64,000 nt of DNA from Actinomadura barringtoniae (lineage in GTDB: Bacteria; Actinomycetota; Actinomycetes; Streptosporangiales; Streptosporangiaceae): contig NZ_JAGEOJ010000010.1 in assembly GCF_017573505.1 (NCBI RefSeq), positions 62,001 to 126,000 on the forward strand. Direction: 5' to 3'. A program made the translations under genes and the position numbers. A model generated the notes under the pieces. It had not been told where the DNA came from. It worked only from the letters and a program-made list of their open reading frames with translations, and made no database searches. Below are positions 48,334 to 56,903 of this stretch, piece by piece; position 1 is the stretch's first letter; every line of letters starts with the position of its first letter.

Positions 48334-48939
48334 TCAGGTCTGCGGGGCGAAGCCGCCGACGACCACGGCGTTCGGCGCGACGGTCATGCCGTGCGCGTCG
48401 ACCTTTCGCGTGCCGCCGCCGTGCGGCAGCGTGATCTGGACGGCGGCCGCCTCGGTGGACGCCCCGGCTCGCGGGGTGGTCAGCGTGAACCGGATCGGCT
48501 TGTCGGGGGTGAGCAGGGTCGGCTGAGTGGCCGCGCCCGGCTTGGCGGTCGCGACGGTGTGCCCCGCCGTGTCCAGGAGCGTGACCGTCGCGAGCCCGAC
48601 CAGCGAGCACGACGTCGCCGACTCCTCGGTCAGCAGGATCGGGTACTCCCTGGAGGCGCCCCGGTCGACCGGGTCCTGGACGGCTGCGGTGATCTGGTTG
48701 GCGAGCCACGTGCAGGCGGTACCCTCGGCCACCTTCTTCGGGTCGTAGGTGCCCGTCGGCAGAGAGGTCGGCGGGGTCGGCGTGACGGTGCCGGAACCGG
48801 GCCTCATCTGGGGTCCGGTCGGCCCGCTGGTCGCGTTGGACACAGGGGTGGCGTCGCCGCTGCCGCCGCAGGCCGTGAGCCCCATCGCGATGCCGAGCAG
48901 GGCGAGCGCGCTCGCGCCCCAGGTCGTCGTCCGCTTCAC
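48334..48939 (-). CDS. Secreted lipoprotein of unknown function
   Basis: A 201-residue lipoprotein. The signal peptide (KRTTTWGASALALLGIAMG) ends in the lipobox LTAC, followed by a Thr/Pro/Gly-rich linker and a beta-rich domain of about 140 residues with two Cys that could pair (CTWLANQ and SCSLVGL). It resembles DUF4232-type domains, but I cannot be sure. GTG at 48939 is preferred because GGGGGATGAA precedes it. Confidence 0.75.
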   Translation of the reverse strand: MKRTTTWGASALALLGIAMGLTACGGSGDATPVSNATSGPTGPQMRPGSGTVTPTPPTSLPTGTYDPKKVAEGTACTWLANQITAAVQDPVDRGASREYPILLTEESATSCSLVGLATVTLLDTAGHTVATAKPGAATQPTLLTPDKPIRFTLTTPRAGASTEAAAVQITLPHGGGTRKVDAHGMTVAPNAVVVGGFAPQT

Positions 48940-49003
48940 TTCATCCCCCGATGAGTCCATGCAGTGATCGTCAGACTACCGAAGGTGAGAGCGGTGGTGC
49001 GGC

Positions 49004-50683
49004 TCAGACCCCCGTGGTGCTGCGGGGGTAGGCGATCTCGGGGTCGGTGGCGACGTTGACCAGGTACGGGGCGCCGGAGTCGAACGCGCGGCGCAGGGCG
49101 GGCCCGAGCTGCTCGGGGCGGGTGACCAGCTCGCCGACGCCGCCGAGCGCCCGCACGACCTCGTCATAGCGGCATTCGGGCTGCAGTTCGGCGGCCACGT
49201 CGTAGCCGTAGAGCATCTGCATCGGGTGCTTCTCCAGCCCCCACGCGCCGTTGTTGCCCACGATCATGACGACCGGCAGGTTGTGGCGGACGAGGGTGTC
49301 GGCGTCCATCAGCGAGAAGCCCGCGGCGCCGTCGCCGAGCAGCAGCACGACCTGCGACGACGGGCGGGCGATGCGCGCGGCGGCGGCGTAGCCGAGGCCG
49401 GTGCCCAGGCAGCCGTACGGGCCGGGATCCAGCCAGCCGCCCGGCCGCTTCGGCTCGACGTACTTGCCCGCGTACGAGACGAAGTCGCCGCCGTCGCCGA
49501 TCACCACGGCGTCGTCCTCCAGGACCTTGGCGAGCTCCCCGTACAGCCGCATCGGGTGGATCGGGTCGGCGGGGGAGGCCAGCAGCTCGGCGTCCCCGGC
49601 CACCGCCGCGCGGGCGGCGTCGCGCAGGTCGCCCGCCCAGAGCGCGTACGAGGCCGGCGTGACTCCTGCTTTGCCTGCGGCTGTGGCCAGGCCGGTGAAG
49701 ATCAGCGAGAGATCGCCGGCCGCCGCGCCCGCCGTGAGGGTGTGGGTGGCGAGCTGGGAGGGCGAGTCGGCCAGGTGAACGACCTTGGCCGCGCCACCGC
49801 TGTGCTCACCCGGGGGGCGGCCCCCGGAACCCCCGCCGAACGATCCGTACCCGAGCCGGAAGTCCAGCGGCGTACCGGCCACGATGACCAGGTCGGCCTC
49901 CCGGAAGGCCTTGGAACGGGCGCGGGTGACGAGGAGTTCGTGGCCGGGCGGGAAGATGCCGCGGCCCTGGCCGTTCGCGACGACCGGCAGGCGCAGCTCC
50001 TCGGCGAACGCGCGGGCGGCCTCGTCGGCGCCGTCCATCCACACGTCCGAGCCGAGGACCAGCACGGGACGGCGGGCCTCGCGGAGCAGGGCGACGATGG
50101 CGGCGAGCGCCTCGGGGTCGGGCTCGGCGCGTTCGGGGGCGGCGGTGGTGCTCTCGTCGGGGACCTCGGGCGCGGGGCCGAAGAGGTGGTCCATGTAGAA
50201 GTCGAGGAAGACCGGGCCCCGGTGCGGCGTCGCGGCGGTGTCGAACGCCTTCGTCACGTCGGCCGCGAGCGTGTCGGGGCCCTGCGCGGTCGTGGCCAGC
50301 TTGGTGACCGGGGCGACCAGGGGAGGGTGGTCGAGCTCCTGCAACGCTCCAGACCCCCAGCGGGCCTGCGGGGCCCGTCCGCCTAGTACGACGACCGGTG
50401 AACCGTTGAAGTGGGCGGTGGTGATGCCGCTGATCCCGTTCGTGATGCCGGGCCCGGCCGTCAGCACCGCGAGCGCGGGCCGCCGGGTCAGCCGCGCGGT
50501 GCCCTCGGCGGCGAAGACCGCGGTCTGCTCGTGCCGCGTGTCCAGGATCCGGACCGGGGGATCGGTCTTCACCGCGCCGTCGTACAGCGGGAAGACGTGG
50601 CCGCCGGAGAGGGTGAACATGGTCTCGACGCCGTAGCGCCGCACCACTGACATGACCGCGTCGCCACCGTGCCGAGGGTTCAT
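49004..50683 (-). CDS. Thiamine-diphosphate enzyme, acetolactate-synthase-like
   Basis: A 559-residue ThDP-dependent enzyme of the acetolactate synthase/benzoylformate decarboxylase superfamily. The PYR domain contains the activating Glu in DTRHEQTAVFAAEGTARLTRRPALAVLTAGPG. The PP domain has GDGAAGFSLMDADTLVRHNLPVVMIVGNNGAWGLEKHPM (ThDP motif GDG to NN). No regulatory subunit is adjacent, so it is probably a specialised carboligase or decarboxylase rather than the branched-chain enzyme. It diverges from the carotenoid oxygenase gene with 82 bp between starts. Confidence 0.88.
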   Translation of the reverse strand: MNPRHGGDAVMSVVRRYGVETMFTLSGGHVFPLYDGAVKTDPPVRILDTRHEQTAVFAAEGTARLTRRPALAVLTAGPGITNGISGITTAHFNGSPVVVLGGRAPQARWGSGALQELDHPPLVAPVTKLATTAQGPDTLAADVTKAFDTAATPHRGPVFLDFYMDHLFGPAPEVPDESTTAAPERAEPDPEALAAIVALLREARRPVLVLGSDVWMDGADEAARAFAEELRLPVVANGQGRGIFPPGHELLVTRARSKAFREADLVIVAGTPLDFRLGYGSFGGGSGGRPPGEHSGGAAKVVHLADSPSQLATHTLTAGAAAGDLSLIFTGLATAAGKAGVTPASYALWAGDLRDAARAAVAGDAELLASPADPIHPMRLYGELAKVLEDDAVVIGDGGDFVSYAGKYVEPKRPGGWLDPGPYGCLGTGLGYAAAARIARPSSQVVLLLGDGAAGFSLMDADTLVRHNLPVVMIVGNNGAWGLEKHPMQMLYGYDVAAELQPECRYDEVVRALGGVGELVTRPEQLGPALRRAFDSGAPYLVNVATDPEIAYPRSTTGV

Positions 50684-50765
50684 GAACGCACGTTAACAAG
50701 CGCTCGGCCGATGAATAGTCGTTAGACACTTGACGACGCATGCGGCGAGGGGATTGATTGGCCCC

Positions 50766-52451
50766 ATGCCGGTTCCTCGTTCGATCCTCAGCAAGGACGA
50801 CGTCACGGGTCTCGACCTGGCGGTCGTGGCCGGCGCCTGGCCGGAGGACATCTCCGGGCACTTCGTCGTCAGCACCTCCGACCAGCGCACCCACCCCGTC
50901 CACGCGTTCTTCGGCGACGGGATCATGGCGCGGCTCGCGCTCCGGCCCGGGACCGACGGTGCCCCGGCGGGTCGCTTCGCGTGGCGGCCCCGCGTCGTGG
51001 ACACCCCCTCCGTACGGCTGCGCCGCAAGCGGCCTGACCTGTTCGCCGCCGGGCCCGTCGGCACCAACTCGCCGTGGGGCTTCGTGAACGCCGCCAACAC
51101 CGCGCCGCTGCCCTGGGGCGACCGGCTCTTCGCGACCTGGGACGCCGGGCGGCCGGTCGAGGTCGACCCGGTCACGCTGGCGTTCGTCGCCGAGGTCGGC
51201 CACCGCGACGACTGGAAGCCGACCATCGACCAGGCCGTGCTGCCGCTGGTCTCCTCGACCGCGCACCCGGTCGTCGACCCCGACCGCGGCTGCCTGTGGA
51301 GCGTCAGCCGGGACGTGATGACCGGCGTGACCTCGGTGATCCGCTACGACGGAACGGGCCGGAACGTGCGGCGCTGGGAGGTCGAGGGCGCGACGCTGCC
51401 GCAGGCCACCCACACGATCACCCAGACCCGCGACTGGCTGGTCCTCGCCGACACCGCGTACAAGGTCGACCCCGAGGAGATCTTCGGCGGCGACCGGACC
51501 GTCGCCAACAACCCGGACGGGCCGCTGCTGCTGATCCGCAAGGACGACCTGGACCCGGGGCGTTCCACGGCCGGATGCCGGCAGTTCCGGATCGCGCCCG
51601 AGGTCAACCACTTCTACGCCCGCTACGACGACGCCGACGGCATCGAGGTCGTCATGGAGCACAGCAAGGGCGTCGACATCGGCATGTACCTGCGCGAGGA
51701 CGACGTGGACGCGTTCGGGCGCCCGGTCGACCCTGCCTTGCGCGGCATGTACTGCCACGGCATGACCCCCGCGCTCACCACCGTGCTGCGCTTCGACCCG
51801 GAGAACGGTCAGGTCAGCGAGCGGGCGCGGGCCTACGACCCGGGCCGCTGGTGGCAGGCCGAGCTGTCGGCGATCGACTGGAGCCTGGAGGGACAGGCCG
51901 AGCCGACCCGGCACCACCTGATCTTCCTCGGCTTCCACCCCGAGGCGATCAACCAGCGCGCGCTGGACAACTACGGCGACCGCATCGACCGCTCGCTCTT
52001 CCCGAACGAGGAGACCCCGGCGGTGCTGGTCTCGTTCGACCGCGACGGGCTGAAGCCGCTGAACGAGTGGACGTTCGCGCTGGACGACTACCCGACCTCG
52101 CCCTCGTTCGTGCCGCGCGGACTCGGCTCCTCCGGACGCTCGCGCTATGCGGGGGCCGATCCGGGCGGGCACGACGGCTACCTGGTCGTGGCCGTGCACA
52201 ACGACGACCGCTTCCGGATCGAGGTCTTCGACGCCGCCGACGTGTCACGCGGGCCGATCGCGGTGCTGGCGCCCGCGCACGGCGTCACGGTGCCGTTCCT
52301 GATCCACTCGGCGTGGATGCCGGAGGCCCGTACGGCACCGGCGGACATCGAACGGCTCCGCTTCGCCGACGACCTCGACTCACGCCTCGACCAGCTACCT
52401 CCCGACCTGGCCGCCACCGCCCGCGAGGTGGCCGCAGAGCTGGCGGGCTAG
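50766..52451 (+). CDS. Carotenoid cleavage oxygenase family protein
   Basis: A 561-residue seven-bladed propeller non-haem iron oxygenase of the RPE65/CCO family. Four iron-ligand His candidates stand in order: SSTAHPVVD, QATHTITQTRDW, EVNHFYARYDD and VPFLIHSAWMP. Members cleave carotenoids, stilbenes or related alkenes with oxygen. The ATG at 50766 is preferred; a TTG at 50730 would only add a non-conserved extension. No carotenoid genes are nearby, so the substrate is open. Confidence 0.88.
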   Translation: MPVPRSILSKDDVTGLDLAVVAGAWPEDISGHFVVSTSDQRTHPVHAFFGDGIMARLALRPGTDGAPAGRFAWRPRVVDTPSVRLRRKRPDLFAAGPVGTNSPWGFVNAANTAPLPWGDRLFATWDAGRPVEVDPVTLAFVAEVGHRDDWKPTIDQAVLPLVSSTAHPVVDPDRGCLWSVSRDVMTGVTSVIRYDGTGRNVRRWEVEGATLPQATHTITQTRDWLVLADTAYKVDPEEIFGGDRTVANNPDGPLLLIRKDDLDPGRSTAGCRQFRIAPEVNHFYARYDDADGIEVVMEHSKGVDIGMYLREDDVDAFGRPVDPALRGMYCHGMTPALTTVLRFDPENGQVSERARAYDPGRWWQAELSAIDWSLEGQAEPTRHHLIFLGFHPEAINQRALDNYGDRIDRSLFPNEETPAVLVSFDRDGLKPLNEWTFALDDYPTSPSFVPRGLGSSGRSRYAGADPGGHDGYLVVAVHNDDRFRIEVFDAADVSRGPIAVLAPAHGVTVPFLIHSAWMPEARTAPADIERLRFADDLDSRLDQLPPDLAATAREVAAELAG

Positions 52452-52480
52452 GGCGTGGTTCAAAGCTCGGCGACCGCGCG

Positions 52481-52536
52481 AGCGCGGCCGAAGGTCTAGC
52501 CGAGGAACAGCGCGGCCGAAGGTCTGGCCGAGGAAT
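52481..52536 (+). repeat. 28-bp tandem duplication after the carotenoid oxygenase gene
   Basis: Two adjacent 28-bp copies starting AGCGCGGCCGAAGGTCT differ at two positions. They abut copy C of the dispersed element. Confidence 0.9.
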
Positions 52537-52539
52537 GAG

Positions 52540-52605
52540 GCTAGATCGCGAAGCGATGCAGCGCTCGCCGAAGCTCGGTCAGGCCGAGCCGCCAGGCGAG
52601 GCCGT
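52540..52605 (-). repeat. Dispersed intergenic element, copy C (partial, inverted)
   Basis: Read on the minus strand it contains GCCTCGCCTGGCGGCTCGG and the hairpin ATCGC-TTC-GCGAT (52545-52557), collinear with copies A and B. Beyond it the element diverges and is partly duplicated. It lies between the convergent carotenoid-oxygenase and lipoprotein genes. Confidence 0.75.
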
Positions 52606-52617
52606 GGGCCGAGATTC

Positions 52618-53469
52618 TTAGGACACGGCGACGTCCGCGCAGGTCTTCTCGTCCGGGAGCAGGGGGCGGAAGCGCAGCGAGTAGACCTTGCCCTCGTTCC
52701 GCCACTGGGTCGTGGGCTTGGCGGCGGAGGACAGCTTGAGCGCCTCCTTGGCCTTGTCGCCGGAGACCACCGTGCACATGCCCCCGCTCGCCTGCTCGCC
52801 GCGGCCGAGCGGCACCAGGGTGAACGGACGCGTGTTCTCGCCCTCGGTGCCGCCGGTCTGCCCGGCCAGCAGCGCGACCTTCGCGGGCTCGTACGTGCGC
52901 GCGGGGGCGGCCTGGTCGGTCTTGGGCCAGGCGGCCGGCTCCAGCTTCTTCCAGAACTGCGTGATCGGCGTGCTCTGGCTCTCCGGCTGGATGACGCGGG
53001 TCTTGGCGTCGCCCATGGTGATCTGCAGGATCATCGCGTCGGCGATGTTCTCCGGCCCGATCGTCTGCGAGTGGTCGAGACCGGCCGCCTTCGCCTCGTT
53101 CATGAGCCGCGCCAGGGCGTCGGGCTTGAGGCGGTACTCCATCGGCTTGCCGCCGTTCTTGCCCGCCGCCACCGCGCGGCCGTCGCCGTAGAGGGAGAAC
53201 TCGGGCAGCGACCCGGGGTTCCCGACGCCGGCGAAGCCGCCGGTCATCCGCCACCGCAGCAGCAGCCTGCCCGAGGCCAGCGGCCCCGGATCGGTCGGCG
53301 GACTGGTCGCCGCTCCCGTGCTCGCCGGTGCGGACGCGGCCGGCGTCGGTGAAACCGTCTTGGCGGGGGCCTTGGCATCGTCCGTCCCGCCGCAGGCTGT
53401 GAGGGCCCCCGCGCTCATCAGCACCGTCGCCATGATCATGGCGCCTGATCGTACGGATGGTTCGGCCAT
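52618..53469 (-). CDS. Lipoprotein of unknown function
   Basis: A 283-residue lipoprotein with signal peptide ending in GALTAC. A Thr/Pro/Ala linker (residues 35-70) precedes a globular domain with LRWRMTGGFAGVGNPGSLPEFSLYGDGRAV, found in a widespread actinobacterial lipoprotein type. Two Cys (GGMCTVV and KTCADVAVS) may form a disulfide. The role is unknown. The ATG at 53469 is chosen; the internal ATGs at 53439 and 53433 would also give a workable signal. Confidence 0.78.
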   Translation of the reverse strand: MAEPSVRSGAMIMATVLMSAGALTACGGTDDAKAPAKTVSPTPAASAPASTGAATSPPTDPGPLASGRLLLRWRMTGGFAGVGNPGSLPEFSLYGDGRAVAAGKNGGKPMEYRLKPDALARLMNEAKAAGLDHSQTIGPENIADAMILQITMGDAKTRVIQPESQSTPITQFWKKLEPAAWPKTDQAAPARTYEPAKVALLAGQTGGTEGENTRPFTLVPLGRGEQASGGMCTVVSGDKAKEALKLSSAAKPTTQWRNEGKVYSLRFRPLLPDEKTCADVAVS

Positions 53470-53582
53470 GCGCCTTAGACGCGCGTTCTCCCGGGCGAGT
53501 TCCGGCCTTGTACAAGATTCCACCCGCCAAACCTGTGGGGTACACGAGCGATCCTCGAGGACCATCACGCTAATCTGCGGCC

Positions 53583-54305
53583 GTGAGTGTGCTCGTCGTG
53601 ACCGGAACCTGTACCGGCGTCGGAAAGACCGTCGTCACCGCTGCGCTGGCGGCGCTGGCGGCGGCGCGCGGCGCGTCGGTGGCCGTCGTCAAACCGGGGC
53701 AGACCGGCGTCCAGCCCGGCGAGCCCGGCGACCTGGACGACGTCCGCCGCCTCGCCGGGGTCACCGACCTGCACGAATACGCCCGCTTCCCCGATCCGCT
53801 CTCGCCCGCCGCCGCGGCCCGGCAGGCGGGCATGGACCCGGTCGACCTGCCCGCGGCCGCCGAACGCATCCGCAGCCTCTCCGAGACCCGCCGCCTCGTG
53901 CTGGTCGAGGGCGCGGGCGGCCTCCTCGTTCGGTACGACGACGGCGCCACGATCGCCGACCTGGCCCGCTGGCTGGGCGCGGCCGTCGTCCTCGTCGCAC
54001 GCCCCGACCTCGGCACGCTCAACCACACCGCCCTCACCCTGGAGGCGATGGCGCACCGCGGCGTCCAGCTCGCCGGCGTCGTCCTCGGCGAATGGCCGGC
54101 CGAACCGGACCTCGCCATGCGGAGCAACATCGAGGACCTGGAGACCGTCGCGGCCCGCCCCCTCGCCGGGGCGATGCCCGCCGGCTCCGGGTCCCTGGAC
54201 GCCCCCGAGTTCCTCCTCACCGCGCATGATGCGCTGGCCCCGGCGTTCGGCGGCGTCTTCAACGCTGCTACCTTCCGCGATACCTACGCTAAGGAGATTC
54301 CGTGA
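53583..54305 (+). CDS. bioD: Dethiobiotin synthetase
   Basis: A 240-residue enzyme that closes the ureido ring of dethiobiotin from DAPA, CO2 and ATP. The P-loop TGTCTGVGKTVVTAAL, KPGQTGVQPGEPGDLDDV and VEGAGGLLVRYDD are diagnostic. The GTG start at 53583 is 6 nt after a TAATCT -10-like box with no ribosome site, so the transcript may be leaderless. The stop overlaps the bioB start (GTGA). Confidence 0.95.
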   Translation: MSVLVVTGTCTGVGKTVVTAALAALAAARGASVAVVKPGQTGVQPGEPGDLDDVRRLAGVTDLHEYARFPDPLSPAAAARQAGMDPVDLPAAAERIRSLSETRRLVLVEGAGGLLVRYDDGATIADLARWLGAAVVLVARPDLGTLNHTALTLEAMAHRGVQLAGVVLGEWPAEPDLAMRSNIEDLETVAARPLAGAMPAGSGSLDAPEFLLTAHDALAPAFGGVFNAATFRDTYAKEIP

Positions 54306-55297
54306 CCGACATCCTCGAGGTGGCCCGGCGGCAGGTGCTCGAAGAGGGCAAGGGACTGACCGCCGAGCAGGCACTGGAATGCCTCACCCTCCCTGACGAC
54401 CGCCTCGAAGAGCTGCTCGCCCTGGCCCACGAGGTCCGCATGCGCCACTGCGGCCCCGAGGTGGAGGTCGAGGGGATCATCTCCCTCAAGACCGGCGGCT
54501 GCCCCGAGGACTGCCACTTCTGCTCCCAGTCCGGCCAGTTCATGTCCCCGGTCCGTTCCGTCTGGCTGAACATCCCCGAGCTGGTCGAGGCCGCCAAGGA
54601 GACCGCCAAGACCGGCGCGACCGAGTTCTGCATCGTCGCCGCCGTCCGCGGCCCCGACGAGCGCCTGATGAGCCAGGTCCGCGACGGCATCAAGGCCATC
54701 AACGAGGCCGTCGAGATCAACATCGCCTGCTCCCTCGGCATGCTCACGCAGGCCCAGGTCGACGAGCTCACCGCGATGGGCGTGCACCGCTACAACCACA
54801 ACCTCGAGACCGCCCGTTCCCACTTCACCAACGTGGTCACGACCCACAGCTGGGAGGAGCGCTGGGACACCCTCCGCATGGTCAAGGAGGCCGGCATGGA
54901 GGTCTGCTGCGGCGGCATCATCGGCATGGGCGAGACCGTCGAGCAGCGCGCCGAGTTCGCCGGCCAGCTGGCCGAGCTCGAGCCCGACGAGGTCCCCCTC
55001 AACTTCCTGAGCCCCCGCCCCGGCACCCCGTTCGCCGACCTCCCCCTCGTCGAAGGCCCCGAGGCACTCAAGACCATCGGCACGTTCCGCCTGGCACTCC
55101 CGCGCACCATCCTGCGCTACGCCGGCGGCCGCGAGCTCACCCTCGGCGACCTCGGCACCCGCAACGGCATGCTCGGCGGCATCAACGCCATGATCGTCGG
55201 CAACTACCTCACCACTCTGGGCCGCCCCGCCGAAAAGGACCTGGAGCTCCTCACCGAACTCCAGATGCCCATCAAGGCCCTCTCGCAGACCCTCTGA
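54302..55297 (+). CDS. bioB: Biotin synthase
   Basis: A 331-residue radical SAM enzyme that inserts sulfur into dethiobiotin. The [4Fe-4S] motif is GGCPEDCHFCSQS (C-x3-C-x2-C), followed by NIACSLGMLTQAQ, HRYNHNLETARSHF and EVCCGGIIGMGET. In actinobacteria BioB needs the auxiliary protein BsaP, encoded at 48068. It is translationally coupled to bioD. Confidence 0.96.
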   Translation: MTDILEVARRQVLEEGKGLTAEQALECLTLPDDRLEELLALAHEVRMRHCGPEVEVEGIISLKTGGCPEDCHFCSQSGQFMSPVRSVWLNIPELVEAAKETAKTGATEFCIVAAVRGPDERLMSQVRDGIKAINEAVEINIACSLGMLTQAQVDELTAMGVHRYNHNLETARSHFTNVVTTHSWEERWDTLRMVKEAGMEVCCGGIIGMGETVEQRAEFAGQLAELEPDEVPLNFLSPRPGTPFADLPLVEGPEALKTIGTFRLALPRTILRYAGGRELTLGDLGTRNGMLGGINAMIVGNYLTTLGRPAEKDLELLTELQMPIKALSQTL

Positions 55298-55319
55298 AGC
55301 CCGGTGCGGCCTTGGGCGC

Positions 55320-55979
55320 TCAGCCGTCCCAGGGCCGCCACTTGCTCGTATCGATCTCGATGCCGAACGGATCGGGCAGGCACACGGTCTCGCCGAACGC
55401 CCACGACTCCTCGTGCAGGTAGGCCGCTGAGCCTTGCTCCGGGATGGAGTACAGCGTGCTGCGAGCGAACTTGGGGGAGCGGTCGATCAGCAGGTAGTAG
55501 GGGATCTCGGCGACCGCGTAGCCGTTCCACTTGCTGTGCCCCTGTGACTCTCGATCCGGCCGCCGATCGTTTCGGGCGTTCCCGGGAGAAGTGGCCTCTA
55601 CGACGAGTTCGACTTGATCCGGAACGAGAGTCTTCACACGCGCCGACCGCGCGGCTTCATATATCTCTCGGTCAAGGACCATCAGGTCAGGGATGTAGCC
55701 GTCCCCGATGCCCACCAGCGACAGCCCCGCTCCATTGCTGGTCTTCCAGGGGAAGTCGGGTTGAGCTGCACGCGCCATGACCATGGCTTCGACGATGTCG
55801 TCAGTGATGGCGTCGTGCTCGAACAAGGGGGGCGGTGACACGACGACCTTGCCTCTGATGACCTCGACCCGGTGATCTTGAGGTGCGTGGACGAAGTCGT
55901 CGAGCTCACCGCGGACCCACATGTTGTAGGCGGTGTCCGGCAGTTGCACTACGCCGGTTATCTCGGTTGCCGTACTCAC
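55320..55979 (-). CDS. Uma2-family (DUF820) nuclease-fold protein
   Basis: A 219-residue PD-(D/E)XK-fold protein. HRVEVIRGKVVVSPPP, GDGYIPDLMVLDREIY and VELVVEATSPGNARNDRRPDRESQ with a downstream Lys supply the D, E-x-K-like core. YYLLIDRS closes the fold. Such proteins are abundant in Streptomyces and cyanobacteria with no settled role. GTG at 55979 follows GGGAGGAG. It converges with bioB. Confidence 0.88.
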   Translation of the reverse strand: MSTATEITGVVQLPDTAYNMWVRGELDDFVHAPQDHRVEVIRGKVVVSPPPLFEHDAITDDIVEAMVMARAAQPDFPWKTSNGAGLSLVGIGDGYIPDLMVLDREIYEAARSARVKTLVPDQVELVVEATSPGNARNDRRPDRESQGHSKWNGYAVAEIPYYLLIDRSPKFARSTLYSIPEQGSAAYLHEESWAFGETVCLPDPFGIEIDTSKWRPWDG

Positions 55980-56077
55980 GTTCGGCGACTCCTCCCTCAC
56001 GATCTGCTCCCGGAATCGTAGAGGTCGTTGTTCGCAGAGCGTAGCCGAACGAGCTGAATCGCTGATCAGCGGCGAGG

Positions 56078-56866
56078 TCAGCTGTCGCGGCGGAGGCGGG
56101 TGATGAATTTGTAGCGGTCGCCGCGGTAGAGGGACTCGGCCCATTCGACCGGCTGGCCGGTGGAGTCGAAGGCGTGGCGGGAGAGCAGGAGGAGGGGGAG
56201 GCCTACGTCGACGCCCAGGAGCTGGGCGTCGTGGGGGGTGGCGAGGACGGTCTCGATGGTCTCTTCGGCCTCGGCCAGGTGGACGTCGTAGGCGGTCGCC
56301 AGGGTCTCGTACAGGGAGTGGTGGCGGGGCAGCTCGCGGCGCAGGCCGGGGAAGCGGCGGGCCGGGAGGTGCGAGGTGTCGATCGACATGGCCTCGCCGT
56401 CGGCCAGGCGGAGGCGGTGGATGCGCAGGACGCGGCCGCCGGGGCGGATGCCCAGGAGGGCGGCCATGCGTTCGTCGGCGCTGATGTAGCCGATCTCCAG
56501 GATGCGGGTCTCGGGGTGGAGGCCCTTGTGGCGCATGTCCTCGGTGTAGGAGACCAGCTGCAGTTCCTGGGAGACCTTGGGCTTGGCGACGAAGGTGCCC
56601 TTGCCCTGGATGCGCTGGAGACGGCCCTCCACTACCAGCTCGGCCAGGGCCTGGCGGACCGTTGTACGGGAGGTCTCGTACTTCTCGGCGAGGGTGCGTT
56701 CAGGGGGCAGGGGACTGCCTGGGGGCAGGGACTGGATCAGCTCTACCAGGAGCTCTTTGAGCTTGTAATACTTGGGGATCCGCGGCGCCTGGGCCGAGTG
56801 GTGGCGTCCAAGGTCGACGCGATCGGTCTCGTACCCCTGACGGGGCCCGCCCCTGACCTCCGTCAC
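56078..56866 (-). CDS. GntR/HutC-family transcriptional regulator
   Basis: A 262-residue regulator. The N-terminal winged helix is PPGSPLPPERTLAEKYETSRTTVRQALAELVVEGRLQRIQGKGTFVA (residues about 48-95) and the C-terminal UTRA effector domain starts near 110 (VSYTEDMRHKGLHPETRILE). The effector is probably a small metabolite such as a sugar phosphate or amino acid. It lies 37 bp downstream of bioF on the same strand; whether it controls biotin genes is unknown. Confidence 0.9.
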   Translation of the reverse strand: MTEVRGGPRQGYETDRVDLGRHHSAQAPRIPKYYKLKELLVELIQSLPPGSPLPPERTLAEKYETSRTTVRQALAELVVEGRLQRIQGKGTFVAKPKVSQELQLVSYTEDMRHKGLHPETRILEIGYISADERMAALLGIRPGGRVLRIHRLRLADGEAMSIDTSHLPARRFPGLRRELPRHHSLYETLATAYDVHLAEAEETIETVLATPHDAQLLGVDVGLPLLLLSRHAFDSTGQPVEWAESLYRGDRYKFITRLRRDS

Positions 56867-56903
56867 GGTCTCTCCTTACGTTCACCGTCGGTTGTCCCCG
56901 ATG

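Noticed and set aside
49004..50683. Housekeeping acetolactate synthase (ilvB)
   Set aside because: No ilvN/ilvC neighbours and an atypical N-terminus; described only as a ThDP enzyme of that superfamily.
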